A DNA stretch of 64,000 nt from Hofstenia miamia (lineage: Eukaryota > Xenacoelomorpha > Acoela). Below the pieces are notes generated by a model, which worked only from the letters and a program-made list of their open reading frames with translations, did no database searches and had not been told where the DNA came from. Every line of letters starts with the position of its first letter. The stretch's first letter is position 1. The DNA lies in contig SCFE01000069.1 of the NCBI GenBank assembly GCA_004352715.1, positions 138,634-202,633 of the forward strand, in the 5' to 3' direction. The position numbers and the translations under genes were made by a program. Below are positions 55,433-64,000 of this stretch, piece by piece.

Positions 55433-57100
55433 NTTCCATTTTGTATTTGGATATTTGTGAAAACGAACTTGCTTTTGTCATGCATATCAGACATTTCAAT
55501 TTTTTATTGATTTATCAATGGTATATTTCATATGCTTTGACGGATATTTTTTGAAAATGTACGTCTATTTCATGTGAGTATAGTGTTTAAGTTTAGCAAA
55601 TATTCTCCACTTTGTATTTGGATATTACCTCTATCAATTATTTTCCTTGTGACAACAAACACGTCTTAAGAACTACATCACATGGAGTCATTGTGTAATG
55701 TGTGCTTTTACATTTAGTACGATTTATACACAATTGTTAAAGAAATTGCTGTTTTTACCGATTGCATATTTGCTTTGATCAATATTAATGCGTTTGGAAA
55801 CATGCTCTAATGCAAATAACGCATCATTTTTTCATTTGAAATATATAGGTTTTGGATTTATGAATTATTTTCCTTGAAAAATAGTGTTGAATGTTTAAAC
55901 ATTTTTACAACAAAGGCGCCTTAAGCAAAATTTGCATCAGAAATATCAGTTTGTCTAAATCCTTGAAATCAAAACTTCCCAGTTTGGTCTGAACACATTG
56001 TCAGAAAAAATTCATTTGTTCAATTTAGTTTTGTCAGAAGTATTTTGTCACTAGATGGCGTCCAATAGAATCCCTTTATTTCCACATGGCAAATAGCCAT
56101 AGGTAGGTTGTCCCATCTCAGGTTGTCCCATTAAAAATTATAAGATTAATGTGGTCAAATTTTTTCAATTCCTAATACTGGTAACTAAATTAATAGAATG
56201 CAGATGTATTAACAGGAGCACCAGAACTGGGGTGGCAATTGCAACCCCAATATTCTTATTGGGGTCGCTGTGCCATCTCAATGTTTCAATTTAATATGCT
56301 GAATAAAACACAGAACGAAATAATAAAACACAAATTTTATCAACATAAATTTAACACTCAAAATATTTTTTGCACTGTACTGATTCTGATAAGAAGTAAT
56401 ATGCCTAGATGTACATATTTGCCAATGAATAATGTTTTGCTTTTGGTTCTATGCTTATGTAAAGCAATTTGAAAAATAAATATAACAAAAATATACATGT
56501 TTTGAAAGAAAATAAATAAATTCTCCAAAGTATTGTGCTTGTTAAGCAACGAATGATATAAAAAATGATTAAAATGAAAATAAAAAAGATTCAATTAAAA
56601 ATATGTTTTGCACATAAAAATTAAAAATATTTGTATGAAAATTTGAGTGAATATGAATTTTAGTAAATTTAATGTCAGTATTTAGTAATGTAAAGGACAC
56701 AAAGTGCTAAAAATTATTTCGTCTACTATTTTGTATTGGCAACAATCAGTATTTTGGTAAATCCATTTTGTTCAAATAAGTTTTTGGAAACACTTGTCAC
56801 AAGTCATTAACATATAATGTCACTCCAACTTAAAAACTTTGTTACAGAATTCAAACATTTCTGGTGGATGATCATTTCTGTTCAAAACATTCCTTGCGAA
56901 TGTAACTTCAAGTTATAGAAAAAGAAAGCAAAGGGTTTTTGGTCAGTTGAAACCACCTATAATGAATTGAAGAAACCCACCAACAAAATTAGTGTAAATC
57001 AAAAACATTTCTGATGGTACTGAGCATTTTCAAAAGTGAAAAAGTTTCTCTATCTTTAGATATTGATATTCCAATGAAACTATTTAACTTTTTTCTGTTA
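55433..57100 (+). repeat. Long direct repeat, copy 1 (copy 2 at 61,022-62,594)
   Basis: From TTCCATTTTGTATTTGGATA to ACCCACCAACAAAATTAGTG the sequence is nearly identical to 61,022-62,590, and its first half again to 63,175-63,990. It starts directly after the single n at 55,432. It includes the repeat block shared with 1,490-2,270. Confidence 0.95.
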
Positions 57101-57139
57101 TGGTAACAAAATGATCCTTTTCAATAACAAGTCTAATTA

Positions 57140-58139
57140 NNNNNNNNNNNNNNNNNNNNNNNNNNNNNNNNNNNNNNNNNNNNNNNNNNNNNNNNNNNNN
57201 NNNNNNNNNNNNNNNNNNNNNNNNNNNNNNNNNNNNNNNNNNNNNNNNNNNNNNNNNNNNNNNNNNNNNNNNNNNNNNNNNNNNNNNNNNNNNNNNNNNN
57301 NNNNNNNNNNNNNNNNNNNNNNNNNNNNNNNNNNNNNNNNNNNNNNNNNNNNNNNNNNNNNNNNNNNNNNNNNNNNNNNNNNNNNNNNNNNNNNNNNNNN
57401 NNNNNNNNNNNNNNNNNNNNNNNNNNNNNNNNNNNNNNNNNNNNNNNNNNNNNNNNNNNNNNNNNNNNNNNNNNNNNNNNNNNNNNNNNNNNNNNNNNNN
57501 NNNNNNNNNNNNNNNNNNNNNNNNNNNNNNNNNNNNNNNNNNNNNNNNNNNNNNNNNNNNNNNNNNNNNNNNNNNNNNNNNNNNNNNNNNNNNNNNNNNN
57601 NNNNNNNNNNNNNNNNNNNNNNNNNNNNNNNNNNNNNNNNNNNNNNNNNNNNNNNNNNNNNNNNNNNNNNNNNNNNNNNNNNNNNNNNNNNNNNNNNNNN
57701 NNNNNNNNNNNNNNNNNNNNNNNNNNNNNNNNNNNNNNNNNNNNNNNNNNNNNNNNNNNNNNNNNNNNNNNNNNNNNNNNNNNNNNNNNNNNNNNNNNNN
57801 NNNNNNNNNNNNNNNNNNNNNNNNNNNNNNNNNNNNNNNNNNNNNNNNNNNNNNNNNNNNNNNNNNNNNNNNNNNNNNNNNNNNNNNNNNNNNNNNNNNN
57901 NNNNNNNNNNNNNNNNNNNNNNNNNNNNNNNNNNNNNNNNNNNNNNNNNNNNNNNNNNNNNNNNNNNNNNNNNNNNNNNNNNNNNNNNNNNNNNNNNNNN
58001 NNNNNNNNNNNNNNNNNNNNNNNNNNNNNNNNNNNNNNNNNNNNNNNNNNNNNNNNNNNNNNNNNNNNNNNNNNNNNNNNNNNNNNNNNNNNNNNNNNNN
58101 NNNNNNNNNNNNNNNNNNNNNNNNNNNNNNNNNNNNNNN
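57140..58139. other. Assembly gap, exactly 1000 N
   Basis: A placeholder gap of unknown true length. Confidence 0.95.
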
Positions 58140-58294
58140 AAGTCTAGGGTGCTTTTAGCAACATCTGAATATGACGGGATTTTAGGTGCCACAGGCTTAT
58201 CACCTTTTGATTTATTATCATCAAGCTGAAGTAATACTTCATCAATTATTGCTTTTTTAACACTAGATATGAGATTTAACATCTCGTCTTTCAA
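58140..58294 (-). CDS. N-terminus of an unidentified ORF, cut by the gap
   Basis: From an ATG at 58,294 the minus strand reads MKDEMLNLISSVKKAIIDEV, LLQLDDNKSKGDKPVAPKIP and SYSDVAKSTLD before running into the gap. A short coiled-coil-like start followed by SYSDVAKS resembles the N-terminal region of LINE ORF1-type proteins, but this is weak evidence. It may be the start of the mobile element that causes the gap. Confidence 0.4.
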
Positions 58295-59525
58295 TAAGGG
58301 AAGTGATCCAAATTCAATACGTTAACAAGTGAAAATCGAACTGTAAACAACACCATCAACAAATGGCATTTTATGTTAACATGAGCATAAAGTAATTGCC
58401 TAACTTGCACTCGGAATAATTACGCGAATAAATGTTAACGGTGAAGTTTATGTTAAATGCCTGTTTTTTACGCAAAAAAAGTGTTCATCACATTTGTTAA
58501 GAATTGATTGACAGGTGCTAATTGTTTACAACATGTAATAGTTCTTTGTTTTAGTCATTGCCATGCTTTGATTATTTGTTTTTATTTTGGAATGGACGTT
58601 GTGATTTCAGAATGATTTTATCATATGGGTACTTGTTTATGTTGTATTTTTACCAAATATGTACTTAAATTAGGGTTTTATTCAACAGTCGGATTTGATT
58701 TAGCAATGCTTGAATGAATTTATTCCACATAGAAACATTGGTGTGCCTTTGATCCCTTGAATTTAATGCTTTTGCTTTCATTGTTTGTACTAATTTGAAT
58801 ATTGATTAAATTTTCAAGTCGTGATAGCTCATACTGTGGTTAGGTCAGGCGGTTTTATTGGTGTTGTTGTTTTCACTATATTAACAAATAAATTATTATT
58901 TCGCAATTTTAAAAAAACTCTGCTTTGTTGGGAAATATTATTATTTGCACTTGTCTACAAATTTCTTGGTGATTCTATCTTACAAAATTCTTTATAAATA
59001 CTGTTATTAATACAAAATATTTATCATGTAGATTGATGCGCTTTGTTTTCTACCCATATAGTTGATTATTTAATATCATTCCACATGAACTCTCTTTTTA
59101 CAATAGCATGATGTTGCTTTGTTTTAGAAAAGGTATTTCTTTTCTATCACGTCAGAGATAGATCCGAATCATGATTATTCTTGTGAATTATAATGAAAGC
59201 TCAGTCGATATTTATTTTTTTTACGATCAGATGTGGAAATGGTTCTTTGATTTCATATTGCTTCTTCAAATAGGTATGCTTATTGTTGAAATTTAGTAGA
59301 TATATATATTAAAAATTGGGTCTTTATTCAACACTTGGTAATGTGTTGCAAGGCTTGGGTGAATATATCCGCTGAGTGCATTAAGTTTTCTATTTCCAAT
59401 TAATAAACAGTGACATAGTGTGTTTAACAGCTTAGATTTAAATACATCTTCATATGCAAACATTGCTATACATTTGATCCTTGAATTTAATTTTTCTGCT
59501 CTCATGTTTGTACTAACTTGTAATA
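58282..59525 (+). repeat. Long direct repeat, copy 2
   Basis: This is the counterpart of 52,727-54,270 without the 306-bp block. The deletion point reads TTCCACATAGAAAC, where copy 1 has TTCCACTAAAAC at one side and CTACACATAGAAAC at the other. Confidence 0.95.
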
Positions 59526-59529
59526 CTTA

Positions 59530-60330
59530 ATAAAAATCGTATTTTTATGCAATATTCAATCTAACACTTGACGTTGGCATGGCATTATTAGCTGAATGTG
59601 CATAAATTTTCAAGTCATGGTAGAGTTTACCCCTTACAGTTAGGCGATTTTTTTGTTAAGTTTTAACAAAGAAATTTCTTGTTTTTGTATTTGAATATTA
59701 GCAAAACGAATTAAACACATGGAATTTTTACAATGGAAAATGCAAGGTAATTGAAGAAACAACATGCAACCCTTTTACATGTAATGTATTGATTCCCAAA
59801 AAATGTTAAAAGTTGTACAATAACCTTGTAAGCAGTCAAAACGTTAGGAATTTTTATGGATGAGAAAAATATTAGTCATCAATGCATTATCAGAAATGTG
59901 ATGCAAACCCAATTAGCCAGCTAATGTATGCAAACAATAGTATGCCCTACAAACTAAAGTAATGTGTGATATACCACTCCCGTGTATGTTGTTTATTACA
60001 TTTATATTTTATTATGTGCTCTGCTATTGTATTTTATCTTGTTTTTCTCAGATGTTTTATTAGCCACTTTAGTAAAAATTGAATTACAAATAATACGTCT
60101 ATTAGTATTCTAACTATGTACTTGATATTGTTCATGCCAGTCTAAATTAACTCCTTTTTTTATTACTAGTACTTACTGAAACTATAAATTATACACATTA
60201 ATTTTTGCTTTGTTGAGTCATTTGGATGGTATTTACTGAAGAACATGAATTAAATTTTTCCGAGTCTGTAGAGTTTGTTAGGCGATTTTATAGACATTGT
60301 TTTCACTATGTATAATACTACTTTGTATTT
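59530..60330. repeat. Diverged units with a TTAGGCG-TTTTCACTAT motif
   Basis: AGTTAGGCGATTTTTTTGTT at about 59,639 and GTTAGGCGATTTTATAGACA with TTTTCACTAT at about 60,278 are relatives of GTTAGGCGGTTTTATTGGTG ... TTTTCACTAT at 53,587 and of GTCAGGCGGTTTTATTGGTG at about 58,843. They suggest an old tandem array of units of roughly 0.6-1 kb. Confidence 0.5.
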
Positions 60331-61021
60331 TTCTATCTTTTAAATACCATGCATCTATATTCTCACATGTGAATAGTACACTATTTACAAACATTTATAC
60401 ATTTAGAATTGTGAATGCATCATGGAGTTTACAAATTTAACAATTGGAAATAATATCTATCAATGGAAAAATCATCAACTGTGTGTGTCATTGTATTTAT
60501 ATATTAAAGTTACAAAGCAAAAAACCACAGTAATGTATGTAACCACACAAAGTCATAAAACAAATAACGTGAAAAAAATGCAAAGTCAATAAAATATCTA
60601 AAAAAATTTTGACTGTCTCCCTCATCATATTCAAAGCATTCAACTGGTACAAATGCAATTTTCATAACATTGGCTTTACAGAAGGAAACCTTACAAATGA
60701 ACAAATGATTACTTTTATCAAATCTCTTAATTTGTCTTGTAGAAAGGAAACAGTGTTTTGGGCGCACAAGTAATTTGGATGGGTGAATTAATGCACTACT
60801 ATTATGGATACATCAGCTTACAATATACTGAATAATCTTGATAACAAGTTTGGGCGTCACAATTTTGCGTGCAAACTATGAAAATAAATGGTGATACCTC
60901 TCTGAAAATTTGCTAGATGCAGTGAAGCTCTGCACAGCAACTCGATCTGCACAAAACAGCTCATATACAACACGTTTTGTTTTGTTTCACATGTGTGTAA
61001 TGCATAAGCACAGCGAATATT
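60330..61021 (-). repeat. Repeat family copy, inverted relative to 46.3-47.1 kb
   Basis: Reverse-complement match to 46,300-47,110, including the block GCATGGTATTTAAAAGAT ... AAATGTTTGTAAATAGTGTA and the coding-like stretch KANVMKIAFVPVECFEYDEG (60,680-60,620). Confidence 0.85.
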
Positions 61022-62594
61022 TATTCCATTTTGTATTTGGATATTTGTGAAAACGAACTTGCTTTTGTCATGCATATCAGACATTTCAATTTTTTATTGA
61101 TTTATCAATGGTATATTTCATATGCTTTGACGGATATTTTTTGAAAATGTACGTCTATTTCATGTGAGTATAGTGTTTAAGTTTAGCAAATATTCTCCAC
61201 TTTGTATTTGGATATTACCTCTATCAATTATTTTCCTTGTGACAACAAACACGTCTTAAGAACTACATCACATGGAGTCATTGTGTAATGTGTGCTTTTA
61301 CATTTAGTACGATTTATACACAATTGTTAAAGAAATTGCTGTTTTTACCGATTGCATATTTGCTTTGATCAATATTAATGCGTTTGGAAACATGCTCTAA
61401 TGCAAATAACGCATCATTTTTTCATTTGAAATATATAGGTTTTGGATTTATGAATTATTTTCCTTGAAAAATAGTGTTGCATGTTTAAACATTTTTACAA
61501 CAAAGGCGCCTTAAGCAAAATTTGCATCAGATATATCAGTTTGCCTAAATCCTTGAAATCAAAACTTCCCAGTTTGGTCTGAACACATTGTCAGAAAAAA
61601 ATTCATTTGTTCAATTTAGTTTTGTCAAAAGTATTTTGTCACTAGATGGCGTCCAATAGAATCCCTTTATTTCCACATGGCAAATAGCCATAGGTAGGTT
61701 GTCCCATCTCAGGGTGTCCCATTAAAAATTATAAGATTAATGTGGTCAAATTTTTTCAATTCCTAATACTGGTAACTAAATTAATAGAATGCAGATGTAT
61801 TAACAGGAGCACCAGAACTGGGGTGGCAATTGCAACCCCAATATTCTTATTGGGGTCGCTGTGCCATCTCAATGTTTCAATTTAATATGCTGAATAAAAC
61901 ACAGACGAAATAATAAAACACAAATTTTATCAACATAAATTTAACACTCAAAATATTTTTTGCACTGTACTGATTCTGATAAGAAATAATATGCCTATAT
62001 GTACATATTTGCCAATGAATAATGTTTTGCTTTTGGTTCTATGCTTATGTAAAGCAATTTGAAAAATAAATATAACAAAAATATACATGTTTTGAAAGAA
62101 AATAAATAAATTCTCCAAAGTATTGTACTTTTTAAGCAACGAATGATATAAAAAAATGATTAAAATGAAAATAAAAAAGATTCAATTAATAATATGTTTT
62201 GCACATAAAAATTAAAAATATTTGTATGAAAATTTGAGTGAATATGAATTTTAGTAAATTTAATGTCAGTATTTAGTAATGTAAAGGACACAAAGTGCTA
62301 AAAATTATTTCGTCTACTATTTTGTATTGGCAACAATCAGTATTTTGGTAAATCCATTTTGTTCAAATAAGTTTTTGGAAACACTTGTCACAAGTCATTA
62401 ACATATAATGTCACTCCAACTTAAAAACTTTGTTACAGAATTCAAACATTTCTGGTGGATGATCATTTCTGTTCAAAACATTCCTTGCGAATGTAACTTC
62501 AAGTTATAGAAAAAGAAAGCAAAGGGTTTTTGGTCAGTTGAAACCACCTATAATGAATTGAAGAAACCCACCAACAAAATTAGTGTAAATCAAA
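61022..62594 (+). repeat. Long direct repeat, copy 2 (copy 1 at 55,433)
   Basis: Nearly identical to 55,433-57,000 with scattered single-base changes and a few one-base indels. It ends at the single n at 62,595. Confidence 0.95.
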
Positions 62595-62595
62595 N

Positions 62596-64000
62596 TCTAA
62601 AAAAATTTTGACTGTCTCCCTCATCATATTCAAAGCATTCAACTGGTAAAAATGCAATTTTCATAGCATTGGCTTTACAGACGGAAATCTTACAAATGAA
62701 CAAATGATTACTTTTATCAAATCTCTTAGTTTGTCATGTAGAAAGGAAACAGTGTTTTGGGTGCACAAGTAATTTGGATGGGTGAATTAATGCATTACTA
62801 TTATGGATACATCAGCTTTTTTAAATTGCGTTTGTTTCTGAAAATTCTTAGCGACTTGTCTTCTAATTACCATGCACTTGCATTTTTTGCATCTGAATAA
62901 TATGCTATTAACTAGCTTTGCTTACCTATTTACAAACATTTTACGCATTTAGAATGGTTGATTCAATTTGGAAGCACAATTAATCTGGATGGGCAAATTA
63001 ATGCATTACTATTATGGATACATCAGCCTACAATATACTCAATAATCTTGATAACAAGTTTGGGCGTCACAATTTTGCGTGTCAACTATGAAAATAAATG
63101 TCTGCACAAAACAGCTCATATGCAATACGTTTTGTTTCACATGTGTGTAATGCATAAGCACAGCGAATATTTATTCCATTTTGTATTTGGATATTTGTGA
63201 AAACGAACTTGCTTTTGTCATGTATATCAGACATTTCAATTTTTTATTGATTTATCAATGGCATATTTCATTATCCTTTGACGGATATTTCTATCTTGTT
63301 TTTTACAATGTAGGTCTATTTCATGCGAGTATAGTGTTTAAGTTTATCAAAATATTTCTCCTCTTTATCTTTGGATATTACCAGAAAATGAGTTTTGCCT
63401 CTATCAATTTATTCCTTGTTGCACGATTAAACATTGTTACAACAAACATGTCCTAAGAACTTCAGCACATGGAGTCATTGTGTAATGTGCACTTTTATAT
63501 TTAGTACGATTTATACAGAATTGTTAAACAAATTGCTGTTTTTTACCGATTGCATATTTGCTTTGATCAATATTAATGCGTTTGGAAACACGCTCTAATG
63601 CAAATAACGCATCATTTTTTCATTTGAAATATATAGGTTTTGGATTTATGAATTATTTTCCTTGAAAAATAGTGTTGCATGTTTAAACATTTTTACAACA
63701 AAGGCGCCTTAAGCAAAATTTGCATCAGAAATATCAGTTTGTCTAAATCCTTGAAATCAAAACTTCCCAGTTTGGTCTGAACACATTGTCAGAAAAAAAT
63801 TCATTTGTTCAATTTAGTTTTGTCAAAAGTATTTTGTCACTAGATGGCGTCCAATAGAGTCCCTTGACTTCCACATGGCAAATAGCCATACGTAGGTTTT
63901 CCCATCTCAGATTGTCCCATTAAAAATTATAAGATTAATGTGGTCAAATTTTTTCAATTCCTAATACTGGTAACTAAATTAATAGAATGCAGATGTATAA
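62596..64000. repeat. Third copy of the right-end repeat, truncated by the window
   Basis: 62,596-62,820 repeats 60,596-60,830. 62,830-62,945 is the reverse complement of about 46,470-46,590. 63,175-64,000 repeats 61,018-61,800 with more differences. Any short open frames here are inherited from the repeat. Confidence 0.9.

Noticed and set aside
1-64000. tRNA or rRNA genes
   Set aside because: No convincing cloverleaf with A and B boxes or rRNA core sequence was recognised by eye. A tRNAscan-SE and Infernal run would settle this.

Overview
The window is AT-rich, gap-containing eukaryotic DNA from a repeat-rich metazoan genome. The evidence is spliced exons with GT-AG borders, animal-type transposons (Tc1/mariner, pogo-like, hAT, Mutator-like, Polinton/Maverick, Ty3/gypsy, Penelope, Dong/R4-like and other LINEs), many microsatellites, and no operons or Shine-Dalgarno-led genes. 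The mix would suit a cnidarian such as a hydrozoan, but the species cannot be fixed from the sequence. Almost everything recognisable is a decayed mobile element. The only long intact reading frame is a 612-codon, single-exon, probably secreted protein at 30,957-32,795.

Layout. 0-6 kb: microsatellites, a repeat interrupted by a 408-bp hAT-type MITE with a perfect 8-bp target duplication, a second inverted-repeat element, and a Tc1/mariner transposase relic. 6-12 kb: noncoding repeats around a broken pogo-like (DDE_1) transposase. 12-17 kb: a Polinton/Maverick relic with recognisable packaging ATPase, integrase, minor capsid/core-like protein, double-jelly-roll major capsid protein, adenain-like protease and penton-like protein with a Tudor-like tail, all broken by stops and shifts; no polymerase was seen. 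17-25 kb: two MITEs, a 255-codon decayed frame of unknown origin, a LINE reverse-transcriptase relic and several exon-like segments on the minus strand. 25.5-29 kb: two head-to-tail 5'-truncated Dong/R4-like LINE copies sharing an (ATT)n site, a Penelope reverse-transcriptase relic and a membrane-protein last exon.

31-33 kb: the secreted-protein gene. 33.2-40.9 kb: a Ty3/gypsy LTR element with a decayed pol, apparently no gag in the usual place, and about 3.6 kb of unidentified coding remnants after pol. 41-44.3 kb: a Mutator-like transposase relic with a duplicated 5' segment. 47.4-50.3 kb: a GC-rich patch, a GIY-YIG (Penelope-type) relic and a small spliced minus-strand gene with a DUF4806-like exon.

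45.5-47.1 kb and 52.6-64 kb: long direct and inverted repeats cut by two exactly 1000-N gaps and by single-n joins. Part of this structure is probably an assembly or haplotype artefact. Gene interactions cannot be inferred beyond the modules inside individual mobile elements.
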